Assembly (NCBI RefSeq): GCF_003025555.1
Contig: NZ_PYMH01000001.1
Span: 930,001 to 994,000, forward strand
Direction of reading: 5' to 3'
DNA from: Photobacterium lutimaris
GTDB taxonomy: Bacteria > Pseudomonadota > Gammaproteobacteria > Enterobacterales > Vibrionaceae
DNA: 64,000 nt
Every line of letters begins with the position of its first letter. The first letter of the stretch is position 1. Positions 26,874-35,855 of this stretch are shown here, one piece after another. Under the pieces are notes generated by a model. It was not told the origin of the DNA, did not search any database, and saw only the letters and a program-made list of their open reading frames with translations. The translations under genes were made by a program, and so were the position numbers.

Positions 26874-28096
26874 CTCACATGAAAATCTGGATTGTAAGGG
26901 TAACCAACATCACACCCAGTCTGATTCGCATAGTTTGGTTCATACATATAGTTAATGCCGTTTCTAAACAGCCAGTTACCAATCAAAACTTCTTGATAAC
27001 CTTTAACTTCCACACCATTCAGGGTTATGTACTTCTTCCCTTTAAGTGCTTCCTGATGCGCCTCTTCTGATTCGGATAGTAATGGGTTGTATGCGTAATA
27101 CACAGTGTCGATGAAAGCATTAAGATTTTCGTCACTCTCTTCGATAAACGTAACCAGCCAGTTGTTTATAAACTCAAGCCTAGCTCCATCCTTAACCAGC
27201 CTACTCATTCTCAACTTTCTAAACTCTTCAACAGACATGTTTTGAGCTTGGGCAATGATCTGATAGCCACGGCTATGGAATGTGGAAATTTGCTTATCTA
27301 GGTTGAAGTTGATGTTGGCAGCTTTAAGACGCTCCTTGGATCTCTCCTTCAACTCTTCAGCGGCTTTACTACCATAAGCAAGTACCATGACCTCTTCAGG
27401 CTTCGCTAACTGTCGTTGAATGATATCAGTCGTTTTAGCAACCATTACCGAAGTCTTACCTGTACCAGCTGCTGCTAGTACCATATTGAAATCATCATCT
27501 TGAACGACAGATAAACGTTGCTCTTCTGTTAGAGGATTACTCTCAATAGTGTCATAGAAAGACTGGCGTGAACTGAGGACTTTCTGAACGTGGTGGTCTC
27601 GTAAGAACTCAGCCGAGTTCGATATAGGGTAAAACTCAGATAACTTCTTCATCTTCCTGAATGGTTCATCAGGTACATGTTGCTTCCAAGACTCATTGTT
27701 CCGATTGAAGAGAAGTACCATAGGCTCGATGATGCTCTGAAGCTCATGAACCTTTGATTCTCTTAGATACCTTCTATTTACGAACTTGGAGAATTCAGAA
27801 TAGGTATTGTGAATCCTTGACTCGATCATCTTACTAATCGCAAGGTTGATAGCATCGAAGTGTGGTCTTGATTTGAAGTGGCTTAGGCCACCAACTTGGA
27901 TAACTCCATCATCAGTTGTTATCTCAAGTCGATGACCCAAAAGAGATCGCTCAATCGTGCAGAAACCTAATATGTCAGAGTAATCAACAGTTCTAGTAGA
28001 CGACTTGTACTCTATCACCAGAGACTTATCGTCATAGACAACACTCTGACACTTACCTAATAGATTGAACCTCGATTTTACGATCTTCTGTGACAT
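26864..28096 (-). pseudogene. HelD-like (helicase IV/UvrD family) N-terminal fragment, interrupted by an internal deletion
   Basis: The 410-aa product has the HelD-type N-terminal domain, then Walker A AAAGTGKTS at residues 208-216, the motif Ia region LAYGSKAAEELKER near 240 and TFHSRGYQII. It ends shortly after YNPDFHV, where intact relatives go on to the DEFQD Walker B motif, motifs III and IV and a further about 250-300 residues. These are absent. The next frame resumes directly with the sequence before motif V. So an out-of-frame internal deletion has removed the catalytic middle. It follows the 28213 gene by 116 bp on the same strand. Confidence 0.82.
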
Positions 28097-28171
28097 TCAA
28101 ATATCCTATAGCTATCTGGTCGCAATAATGCCACAGATCAGATATCCAATGAACATTAAGTCACTAGATAC

Positions 28172-28212
28172 ACAAGGGGCTTTGTTCAATAACTAATCAA
28201 ACAGCCCCTTTG
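28172..28212 (-). terminator. Terminator after the 679-aa nuclease-like gene
   Basis: ACAAGGGGCT and AGCCCCTTTGT pair as a stem with a 21-base loop directly after the stop codon of the minus-strand gene, and before the helicase fragment. Confidence 0.6.
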
Positions 28213-30252
28213 TCACATACCAACTTTCACGCCTGCAACTTCGACATCAAAATCAGCGGACTTGATAATAGGAAAATCGTGCTCTCGATCTAGGATAGTT
28301 ATTGGATCAATATCTTTGAGTACCAGATAATCTTTGAAAACCTTGTACGAATCTTCAGTCATGTATGGGAATTTGTTTTCATTATATTCAAAAGAATCTG
28401 CATCTTCGTTTATCTGCGGAGGGTTCAAAGCATATTTCTGAAAGTTTGATGTCATTTCTTCTAGGTTACTGTAAAGCTGCAACCACGCAATGGTCTTGGT
28501 TCTCTGCTTCGAAGCTAAACTGAATAGCCTCACTTTGTCAGATGTAAAATACGCTTTAAGTATTTTCTCATCAATCACAGGCACACCATCAAACTCATGG
28601 CCAACGAAGATTCTACCACTGTTAAGGATGCACTGAGCAAATTTGTAATCTGTGCTTGCATCATAGTCCCAACCTAAAAACTCAAAGGCTGCTTGTAGAT
28701 TATCTTGTAAAAACTTTGTCTTCCTAACAACCTGCTCCCCTGCATGAGCAAGAGTATCAGCAGTATTGTATTTAGATATTTCAGAGTCAGTTGTGACAAT
28801 AGACTTTGAATCACCAACGATTATTAAATCGCCAACTCGAGTCAGTAAATCAATCTCTTCCTCACCTCCACCGACTTTAACAGTATCACTAACCGCTTTG
28901 TCGAAGTCGGTTACTAAAGGGTTGTTAGATAAAGCATCATTAAGCTCTTGGATAACAGTTTCTTCGTATGTATATCCTTTATCACGAAGGTTTAGTCCGA
29001 AGTCAGTAGCCCATCTTTCGAAAACTCGGATCACAGACGGAGAGCATAAAGCACTGACAAGAATCGCATATTCGTTTTTGCTGGTCTTGATTAGAGGCTG
29101 ACACCACAAATCACTCGTAGGTGAAGCTTTAATAGTCATAAACTCAAGGATAGCGTCTACCTTGTCTGCTGTAAGGCCAGTTGCATCACATAAAGCTCTC
29201 TTCAAAGAGAACACTGGTACCGTAGGACAGAACTCATTGAGTTTGCTTATATTGAATACACTGTCGTTTTCAGGAAATTTTTCTTTCAAAGTATTCGCCA
29301 TGAGCATCACACAACGAAATACATCTAACCCTTCTTTCAAAGAGAAACCTTTACCATAGTCATTAGTAAACCATTCCTTTGGAAAATGAGATTGAAGTTC
29401 TAACTCTTTGATTCGCCATTCTGTATTAGCAGTAATCAACACATCCCCAACAATTTTGATTTCCTGCACGTATGCAACACGCTTCTTATTAACACGCTTC
29501 ATCATCACAAGTTTATCGCCAAGAAACTTGGAGCGAATCGATGGGTTTAAAGCCATTACCGTATTTTGACCAGAAAGACGATTGTTTCTATTTGCGCTAC
29601 TTAGAAACGAAATCTCATACGGTGAATATGGTTGCTTGATCGAATATACTTTGTGCTCTTCGTCCAACTCGATCAGATGATAATCAGACCATAAAATACA
29701 TTGCCAAAGATGTAAGTATGTCCAGTAGAGCTGTGAAAGCCCTGACTCTTGGTTAACAAACGATATTTCATCAATCGGGTTTTCAGAAACTGGTAGCTTT
29801 TCACCCTTTTCTATTTTTCCTAAACAACCTCTAATCGCCAGCTGATAACCATCAACAGCTATATGTGCAACTTCGGCAAGACTGTGCTTATCACCTGTAA
29901 CATTAGTTTCAATCATAGCTGCTTGAAGATTTGCTGTGGCTTCACGCATAGCAACTTTAAAAGCGACTGCTGTAGTTCTGTTTGATGAGGCAACATAAGA
30001 TAACATTAGCTTCTCATACGTTGTCTTTGGTGCTTGAGTGTAAAGCTCAGCCAGTTTCCCACGAACCTCAGTCAACAGACTATCGATGATAATTCCAGCT
30101 TTATATACCTTCTGGTCTCTTGCTGAAGCATTACCCTCAAATTTTGCCCACTCTTTGTTCCATTTATCAACACAAAAGCGTTTATCGTTAGGAGCTTTAA
30201 TTTTCCCCTTCATCACGCGATAAGTAAAAGTACCTTGAACTACATCACTCAT
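28213..30252 (-). CDS. Large protein of unknown family with PD-(D/E)xK-type nuclease motif
   Basis: I do not recognise this 679-aa family. Around residues 463-485 it reads GGGEEEIDLLTRVGDLIIVG followed by DSKS: an Asp before a hydrophobic strand, a second strand, then D-S-K, which is the geometry of a PD-(D/E)xK restriction-like nuclease core; a helix with conserved-looking KTKFLQDNL follows. The first 440 residues are mostly helical and mixed alpha/beta and could be the sensing part. There is no ATPase motif. It lies on the minus strand upstream of the HelD-like helicase and divergent from a PLD-family gene, so the original unit may have been nuclease plus helicase. Confidence 0.6.
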   Translation of the reverse strand: MSDVVQGTFTYRVMKGKIKAPNDKRFCVDKWNKEWAKFEGNASARDQKVYKAGIIIDSLLTEVRGKLAELYTQAPKTTYEKLMLSYVASSNRTTAVAFKVAMREATANLQAAMIETNVTGDKHSLAEVAHIAVDGYQLAIRGCLGKIEKGEKLPVSENPIDEISFVNQESGLSQLYWTYLHLWQCILWSDYHLIELDEEHKVYSIKQPYSPYEISFLSSANRNNRLSGQNTVMALNPSIRSKFLGDKLVMMKRVNKKRVAYVQEIKIVGDVLITANTEWRIKELELQSHFPKEWFTNDYGKGFSLKEGLDVFRCVMLMANTLKEKFPENDSVFNISKLNEFCPTVPVFSLKRALCDATGLTADKVDAILEFMTIKASPTSDLWCQPLIKTSKNEYAILVSALCSPSVIRVFERWATDFGLNLRDKGYTYEETVIQELNDALSNNPLVTDFDKAVSDTVKVGGGEEEIDLLTRVGDLIIVGDSKSIVTTDSEISKYNTADTLAHAGEQVVRKTKFLQDNLQAAFEFLGWDYDASTDYKFAQCILNSGRIFVGHEFDGVPVIDEKILKAYFTSDKVRLFSLASKQRTKTIAWLQLYSNLEEMTSNFQKYALNPPQINEDADSFEYNENKFPYMTEDSYKVFKDYLVLKDIDPITILDREHDFPIIKSADFDVEVAGVKVGM

Positions 30253-30453
30253 GTTCTCTAAATCCTAAAACTATCAACGAAAGCATGATACCAACCCAAA
30301 ACAAATCAGTAAAATCAAGAAGATAATTAAAAATGAAAAAAATTGCGAAATCTCAAATTACATAATTGTTTTTCAAAATCATTGATATCTGATAGATAAA
30401 ACCTGTCATTTTAATGGCATGATGTACGAAGGTTATTTTGTGGGATAAGAACG

Positions 30454-31728
30454 ATGGATCTGTATACAAATAGAATTTCTAAAAATGACTTCATCAAGCA
30501 CGGTATCGTTGAACATGTTGAAGATGGTATGGATATTTTTATTGCATCAGCCTTCTTCACTGAGTCAAGCGTGATTGATGATCTTCTATCCAAAGGATGC
30601 CATGTAAGGATCGTTGTTCGTCTCGGCTTCCCTACTTCTCCTAATGCTCTTGATAAGCTACTAAACCATAAAAACGTAGAAGCTCGATTCTATACAAGCA
30701 ATTCATTTCATCCGAAGCTTTACATTTTTGGTGACAAAACAATCCTTGTTGGTTCAGCTAACCTAACTAGTTCTGCGATTCTTTCAAACCAAGAAGTTAT
30801 GGTTGGAATTGATTCTGAAGACGTTCGGTTTGCAGAGCTTCAAGAACTATTCGGTGATTACTGGGATGAAGCTGAGGTACTTACCAAAGATGCCATTAAA
30901 AAGTATCGAAGCATCTATAACAAGTTCTCTCAAGTAAACAAGCTGATCAAAGGCATTGATGATGCTGTCACTGAAACTATGGGTGACGTGAACTTCTCAA
31001 ACATAAACCGTGGTAAGAAGAAAACTAGCAAGAAGTCTATATTCTTGGATTCATATAGAAAGTCCTACCAAGAAGCCGTAACTGCTTTCAGACGAATTGA
31101 AGAGATCTATAACAACTTCGATAGAAAAGTGGATGCTGAACTAATACCACAACGTCTTGAGATCGATTCATTCTTCAGTTTTGTCCGTGATTTCTACGCA
31201 ACACAAGATACTTGGAAGCATCAACCTATTGGTTGGGACGACCATCAAAAAGCTAGAGCCAGGTCATTAATAGACGAATGGTTAACGACCACGTGGGAAC
31301 ACTTTGAGGATCGAATTGTTCCAACAAACTACCCTCTCATCAAACGAGTATTAGGTTCCAAGGAGTCTATTAAAACAGCGTCTATGGAAGAGATAGTGGA
31401 TGCTCTATGTGTTTTACATTCCTTCCATGACAGGTTCCGGTTCTATAAAGGTGGGCTTGGAACTCTAAAAGAGACATTCATTGCGAATAACGAAGAGCAT
31501 CATGTTAAGAACACTCTAACGTACCTTCTATTTGGTTCTGGTGATGCTGTTGGGCGAATGGCTGACTGTATCTATGATAGCGAGTACAAATTGAATGAGT
31601 TTGGTAAGTCTAACGTTCAAGAACTAATAGGATGGATTAACAAAGAAGAACTGCCCGTTATCAACGGTAGGACGACTAAAGTATTGAGATACTTTGGGAA
31701 TGATATCCGTCAAATCAGTGAATCATAA
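30454..31728 (+). CDS. Phospholipase D-like (HKD) family protein
   Basis: The 424-aa protein has a single clear HKD motif near its start: His86 and Lys88 in FHPKLYIFG, and G-S-A-N at 100-103 in ILVGSANLTS, preceded by the strand IFIASAFFTES. One HKD per chain means it must dimerise to build an active site, as in bacterial Nuc- and BfiI-type nucleases. The C-terminal 250 residues are helical and of unknown fold. There is no signal peptide, so a cytoplasmic nuclease is more likely than a lipase. It is divergent from the 679-aa nuclease-like gene with a 200-bp gap. Confidence 0.8.
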   Translation: MDLYTNRISKNDFIKHGIVEHVEDGMDIFIASAFFTESSVIDDLLSKGCHVRIVVRLGFPTSPNALDKLLNHKNVEARFYTSNSFHPKLYIFGDKTILVGSANLTSSAILSNQEVMVGIDSEDVRFAELQELFGDYWDEAEVLTKDAIKKYRSIYNKFSQVNKLIKGIDDAVTETMGDVNFSNINRGKKKTSKKSIFLDSYRKSYQEAVTAFRRIEEIYNNFDRKVDAELIPQRLEIDSFFSFVRDFYATQDTWKHQPIGWDDHQKARARSLIDEWLTTTWEHFEDRIVPTNYPLIKRVLGSKESIKTASMEEIVDALCVLHSFHDRFRFYKGGLGTLKETFIANNEEHHVKNTLTYLLFGSGDAVGRMADCIYDSEYKLNEFGKSNVQELIGWINKEELPVINGRTTKVLRYFGNDIRQISES

Positions 31729-31730
31729 GA

Positions 31731-31756
31731 AAGCCCGCTAAGTTACGGGCTCTCAT
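31731..31756. terminator. Terminator between PLD gene and spare ppiC
   Basis: AGCCCG(C)TAA and TTA(C)GGGCT pair with one mismatch, right after the PLD-family stop codon. It separates that gene from the convergent ppiC copy. Confidence 0.65.
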
Positions 31757-31805
31757 CATCAACCTATAAACACTACTTAACTGCACCAATACAGTTGAGT
31801 AGTGA

Positions 31806-32084
31806 TTAGGTTCTCCACAGTACTTTGATGATGTGCCAACCGAATTTGGTTTTCACTAGCTGTGGAGTGATAGTTTCACCTTTGAAGACTGCGCGATCGA
31901 ATGCTGGAACCATCTGGCCTTGTTTGAATTCGCCTAGATCACCACCCTTCTTCCCTGATGGGCATGTACTGTGCTTACGAGCAAGGTCAGCAAATTTCTT
32001 ACCTTGCTTCAGTTGCTTCATAATGTCTTCTGCTTTGTCTTTGTGCTTCACCAGAATGTGAAGGGCGTGTGCTGTTCTTGCCAT
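31806..32084 (-). CDS. ppiC: Peptidyl-prolyl cis-trans isomerase PpiC, intact copy carried by the island
   Basis: A 92-aa single-domain parvulin: [50 protein letters not shown] and the C-terminal FGWHIIKV. It is the full length of the family (92-93 aa). Comparison with the two chromosomal halves joined together gives 9 differences in 92 residues, but many silent changes. At the insertion point the island copy reads Val-Pro-Ala-Phe-Asp-Arg where the chromosome reads Val-Pro-Gln-Phe-Asp-Lys, with different bases, so it should be a poor target for the same integrase. It probably replaces the function of the split gene. Confidence 0.93.
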   Translation of the reverse strand: MARTAHALHILVKHKDKAEDIMKQLKQGKKFADLARKHSTCPSGKKGGDLGEFKQGQMVPAFDRAVFKGETITPQLVKTKFGWHIIKVLWRT

Positions 32085-32237
32085 TGTTACATTTCAAGAT
32101 AGGAAAATTTGGTGCGGATAGTATCACACCAAAGAAAGGTTTGGGATGTTACCACATTAATATACCCATTCAGGAATCACTCAACTCCAATAAACACTCA
32201 CCAATTCGATATGCGGTGATGAATCTCGAGCAAATTT

Positions 32238-32295
32238 ATTCGAATGCAAATTCGAATTACTTGACAATTTATCCGAATCCATATACGATATAAAT
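32238..32295 (+). promoter_or_regulatory. Promoter with island-type operator in front of the 32350 gene
   Basis: TTGACA (32261-32266) is followed after 17 bp by TACGAT (32284-32289). The shared island box (TATCC, 12 bases, GATATA; 32270-32292) overlaps the -10. Two further ATTCGAAT boxes at 32238-32245 and 32250-32257, 12 bp apart, lie just upstream of the -35. Overlap with the core promoter points to repression. Confidence 0.65.
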
Positions 32296-32349
32296 GTTCC
32301 TCGAAGTCATTAGCATTTCCGCTGATGGCGTACAAAGAGGAGCAAAAAT

Positions 32350-32892
32350 ATGTTTTACAACGACACACTGAAATTGCTAGACGATGCTAAATGGTATGTG
32401 GACAATCATCTATTTGTGTTTTTTGCTGGTGGTCCAGTATATGAGCCGAAGGATTATTCAGATTGCGTACTGGTAGATATGGTGGTTTTTGGTGATGATG
32501 ATCGGATTCAATTAGCAATTGATCTCGATAACCGTAAAGTCTACTCAACAATGTTTCATTGTGAATTGGACTACTCAATCATCAAAAAGCACTTTGATTC
32601 TGAATTCGATTTGGATAAAGTCATCGAGTACTTTAAATGGTTCGTTAAGGAAGGTTGCAGTACTCAGTCTTGGGAAGAGTTTGATATGCGACTTCTATAT
32701 GAACCTATCCATCAAGGGTTTTATGAATTAGAAATCGACCAAGCCATTTATGTTAGGTATGGGCTGTTGGAATGGTACTTTAGTACGAACCATGGTTTGA
32801 TATTTAATAAACAACGTATGCATAAGAAGGTGGAAGTATCCGGTTTAGATATTATAAGCCAGAAACTTCAGTCAACTGGCCTATCTGGGTAA
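32350..32892 (+). CDS. Protein of unknown function, 180 aa
   Basis: An AGAGGAG ribosome site lies eight bases before the ATG, and a well-formed promoter with island-type operator boxes lies upstream. The protein is acidic and rich in aromatic residues (YVDNHLFVFFAGGP, FDMRLLYEPIHQGFYELEID, RYGLLEWYFSTN). No signal, membrane segment or known motif is visible. Being under the shared operator suggests it is one of the genes switched together with the integrase. Confidence 0.7.
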   Translation: MFYNDTLKLLDDAKWYVDNHLFVFFAGGPVYEPKDYSDCVLVDMVVFGDDDRIQLAIDLDNRKVYSTMFHCELDYSIIKKHFDSEFDLDKVIEYFKWFVKEGCSTQSWEEFDMRLLYEPIHQGFYELEIDQAIYVRYGLLEWYFSTNHGLIFNKQRMHKKVEVSGLDIISQKLQSTGLSG

Positions 32893-33067
32893 TCAGATAG
32901 AGGAAGGATATACTGGCAAGGAAGCCAAACATATTCCACATAACTGTTTAGAAATTGATGTGTCTAGGTGAAAATTATTACCACCTTCAATCGTTGTCAC
33001 TAATAATTATTTTCTATATCATTTTATCTCTGGAGTTTGGTGATATATCCCTAATAAAACAATTTGA

Positions 33068-33625
33068 TTAGACTACCACAACCTTAATGCCAGTATTCTT
33101 CACGAACCCTTTCATCCTTTTTAATCTCACCTCAGACACTCTACCCTTAACTTGAACCGAAGACTTAGCTTGTTTGAACCAAGTGGCACGCTTCTTCAAT
33201 GTAGAAAAAGCAACCCAAGTACTTCCACCATCATTACTGACCATCACTGCCCCATTACTTCCACCTACATTACATCGTGTAGAAAATTGTTTCTGATCAG
33301 TGTCAGAATTGTTGCTTTTAACATAGTGTGATGCCGCCTCGTCTTGTTTACTGTAAGGGACTACGGACGTGTAATGACTAGGGATAGCTAACACATCAAC
33401 TGGCAAAAACATTACTGACTTGCCTTGCTCTTCTACTATCGTATTTGCAAGTTGTCGGACCCTGTTAGCTCCATATTCCTTAGAAGGAAACTTATTCACC
33501 TTTCTCCCAATTCCTAAAAACTCAATAAACTTATTATGAATAGCCACCAGCTCCTTTAGGGATGTAGAGCGTTCAGATAATATGGTTTCTATCCCATTGG
33601 CTTGCTCAATTAATTCGTCAGTCAT
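33068..33625 (-). CDS. Protein of unknown function, 185 aa
   Basis: The product has a helical N-terminal half (TDELIEQANGIETILSERST) and a basic, strand-rich C-terminal half (GGSTWVAFSTLKKRATWFKQ, QVKGRVSEVRLKRMKGF). The net positive charge of the C-terminus could fit nucleic acid binding. No family was recognised. It is separated from its neighbours by about 170-190 bp on each side and is likely monocistronic. Confidence 0.6.
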   Translation of the reverse strand: MTDELIEQANGIETILSERSTSLKELVAIHNKFIEFLGIGRKVNKFPSKEYGANRVRQLANTIVEEQGKSVMFLPVDVLAIPSHYTSVVPYSKQDEAASHYVKSNNSDTDQKQFSTRCNVGGSNGAVMVSNDGGSTWVAFSTLKKRATWFKQAKSSVQVKGRVSEVRLKRMKGFVKNTGIKVVVV

Positions 33626-33819
33626 ACTGTTGTTCCAATAGATAATAACGTATCAGTATGCTACCGCTGAACATGGTGCTCTCGAAACAATAATCCTGAG
33701 GAAAATTTATCTACATTAAGAATGCATATAGGTAGGAAGTTACCTCGAACGAGGTATGAATTTTAATAACTCGGAACTATTCACTCCGAGCTATTTCTTG
33801 AAATGATAAGTTCAATTAA

Positions 33820-34365
33820 CTAAGCAGGAAACCAGCCGATAGGACACATCATACCTTGAAACGTCTTGATCTCAGGTTGAATGAATGCACCTATTTTCTT
33901 GCAGTTAACAGTCCCACCAAAGCTAGAGATACTACTCTCAGTTCTTGGTGCTGATGCCTTTGCCTTCTGAATTTCATGAGCACGCTGTTGGTTAGTTTGT
34001 ACTTGATTGTAGTGGCTTTGGGCTTCGTTCAAGGTTCTAACTAAAACAGGTTTCTGATAATGGCAAGTACCTTTCACATCAGCACCGTTAGCAATATTCT
34101 GATTCACGACAGAACGAATTCCTATCAGCTCAGTATCGATAGACGCTTGGTTAATTTTCCACGTACCAAGGTTGTAGTTAATAGCCGACTGATAGCTAGT
34201 GTGCTCCTCTAGAGAATAGAACCCGTTGTTGTAACACACTTCAGTAGTAACCCATTGGTTCAGTAAAGTGCTCTGAACATTAGCAGGGATCGGATTTAGT
34301 TCTGGTGTAGATTGACAGCCAGCAATACTTAGAGCAGATAAGGCTAGAATTGCTATTTTCTTCAT
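33820..34365 (-). CDS. Lipoprotein of unknown function, 181 aa
   Basis: It starts with a lipoprotein signal peptide (MKKIAILALSALSIAGCQS, Cys17), so the mature protein is membrane-anchored in the envelope. The remaining 165 residues include a helical QNQ-rich segment (NEAQSHYNQVQTNQQRAHEI) and four further cysteines near CYNNGF, GTCHYQ, VNCKKIG and GMMCPIGW. I do not recognise the family. It is six bases downstream of the 34372 gene and so shares its operator-controlled promoter. Confidence 0.7.
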   Translation of the reverse strand: MKKIAILALSALSIAGCQSTPELNPIPANVQSTLLNQWVTTEVCYNNGFYSLEEHTSYQSAINYNLGTWKINQASIDTELIGIRSVVNQNIANGADVKGTCHYQKPVLVRTLNEAQSHYNQVQTNQQRAHEIQKAKASAPRTESSISSFGGTVNCKKIGAFIQPEIKTFQGMMCPIGWFPA

Positions 34366-34371
34366 TTTTCC

Positions 34372-34794
34372 TTATACCTCAAGCACACTAATTGGCTTCG
34401 AAAGATTGAGCTTCACAAACCCCTTATCCCCAACCACCTTGAACGTCTCAGGGATGATCTCATACACAACACTATCCTTGGTGACTTCCCAAGATACGTT
34501 GTTATTGTCACTCCAACCGTTAGAACGGATTAGGAAGTAGAATTCACGTTTACGACCAACCACAGAATCACACTCCATAACGTGATCGTAACGAAGCCTC
34601 TCACGGAAATTAGGGCACTCTAACCACACAATCTCGGTGTAACCGCCACTGATAGCGTCACCACTTCCTAACATCACAACATTCCCTTTCCTGGTGAAGT
34701 AATCCCAACAACGAGCATCAGGTCTTCCAGTTGAAAGGGCTGGAAGAGTTGCCCCTATTGAGTCAAGGAAAGTAGTTTTGTTCACGGCATACAC
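34372..34794 (-). CDS. Protein of unknown function, 140 aa
   Basis: A soluble protein of 140 aa with mainly beta-type sequence (GNVVMLGSGDAISGGYTEIV, RKREFYFLIRSNGWSDNNN). No motif or signal is recognised. It is the first gene of a two-gene unit with the lipoprotein at 33820-34365, and its promoter region carries the shared island box and two more TTCGAAT boxes, so it is probably regulated with the integrase. Confidence 0.65.
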   Translation of the reverse strand: MYAVNKTTFLDSIGATLPALSTGRPDARCWDYFTRKGNVVMLGSGDAISGGYTEIVWLECPNFRERLRYDHVMECDSVVGRKREFYFLIRSNGWSDNNNVSWEVTKDSVVYEIIPETFKVVGDKGFVKLNLSKPISVLEV

Positions 34795-34823
34795 CTCAAT
34801 TAGTATTGAATACGGTTAAATTG

Positions 34824-34875
34824 TATACCGAATACAGATTCGAATAAACGATTATTTCGAATTCATTTTCGAATT
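34824..34875 (-). promoter_or_regulatory. Promoter with island-type operator in front of the 34372-34794 gene
   Basis: On the minus strand the shared box (TATTC, 12 bases, GGTATA; 34824-34846) overlaps a likely -10 (TATACA/TACAAT). Two more TTCGAAT boxes at 34856-34862 and 34868-34874 are spaced exactly 12 bp, the same phasing as at the 32350 promoter. Confidence 0.65.
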
Positions 34876-34884
34876 AAGTATTGA

Positions 34885-34911
34885 CAAGCCCCTCAATATT
34901 AAAGGGGCTTG
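34885..34911 (-). terminator. Terminator after the 34938 lipoprotein gene
   Basis: CAAGCCCCT and AGGGGCTTG form a 9-bp stem with a 9-base loop, 27 bases after the stop codon of the minus-strand gene. Confidence 0.7.
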
Positions 34912-34937
34912 CATATTACTTATTGATATTAAATGAG

Positions 34938-35543
34938 TTAAAAGGCATTAGAAGCCATACAACCAGCCACCTTTGCAAATACTGAATCATAGTGATTCTT
35001 GCTCCCCCAAAAGATATCTGAAATCCAAGTTTGAACACCATACACCCCACTGAAGCCACTATTACCAATCGAACCAGTATCGGATTGAGCGCCATCCAAG
35101 TTATAAAATTTCATCTTCAGCACCCCGTCCTCATACTTTGCAGCAATGTCATGCTTTAGGCTGTATGAAACGATCCCACCATATGTGAATACATTCTTCA
35201 CTTGCTCAGTCATCACAACCACATCACCATTCGAATACATATTCTTGGATGCACCTTGCTTATCCGTGGTATCGAACGCATACACATTACCTGTCAATGG
35301 ACCCGTTTTATATGAGCTACCACTAAACGAAACAACCTGACTCTGAACATTCATTGACATACACATGCCCAGGTCATTATTGCCTTCAACTGGTGAAGAT
35401 AAGGTGTATGTTTGCATCAGTTTGCTCATACCCTCGCCCGTGTAAGTTGCATTCTGAGGTAGAACAGCGTCATCAACAGGAGCAAGGCCAGCACAGCCAG
35501 ATAATATTGAGACAAAAAGAGAAGCGGTGATTAGTTTATTCAT
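34938..35543 (-). CDS. Lipoprotein of unknown function, 201 aa
   Basis: From ATG 35543 the protein opens MNKLITASLFVSILSGCAG, a lipoprotein signal with Cys17. An ATG four codons upstream is possible but spoils the signal. The mature domain is beta-rich with glycine-heavy turns (GSIGNSGFSGVYGVQTW). A final cysteine (AGCMASNAF) is close to the end. Family unknown. Upstream lies the perfect inverted repeat GTGAC-AGC-GTCAC (35571-35583), a likely regulator site. Confidence 0.68.
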   Translation of the reverse strand: MNKLITASLFVSILSGCAGLAPVDDAVLPQNATYTGEGMSKLMQTYTLSSPVEGNNDLGMCMSMNVQSQVVSFSGSSYKTGPLTGNVYAFDTTDKQGASKNMYSNGDVVVMTEQVKNVFTYGGIVSYSLKHDIAAKYEDGVLKMKFYNLDGAQSDTGSIGNSGFSGVYGVQTWISDIFWGSKNHYDSVFAKVAGCMASNAF

Positions 35544-35555
35544 GACAATTACCAT

Positions 35556-35855
35556 CTTGATTGAATTTTAGTGACAGCGTCACAATGCACTTCAAGTTTG
35601 CCGTGACTATGAGATAGTCAAAACAAAAACCATATTCGTTCATGACCAGTCACCAGGCGAATAACTAACTGTTCGATATAACGAAGGAATTTCATGTTCC
35701 TTTGACGTATGTTGTGGTAATTGAGTGTCACTAAGTGGCAATAAATAATGATAAAACTGTGTTTATGGGTAGTGTATAAGTAGAGAGAGTTTGGGTGGTG
35801 CTAAACTACTGATTTTATTATGTTAGCACCAAGCATGGATGGGTTAAACAGTAGT
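35556..35855. promoter_or_regulatory. Intergenic region with GTGAC-AGC-GTCAC operator-like palindrome
   Basis: The inverted repeat at 35571-35583 sits about 28-40 bases upstream of the lipoprotein start. The rest, up to the end of the 35856 gene, shows no gene or repeat that I can support. Confidence 0.4.
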
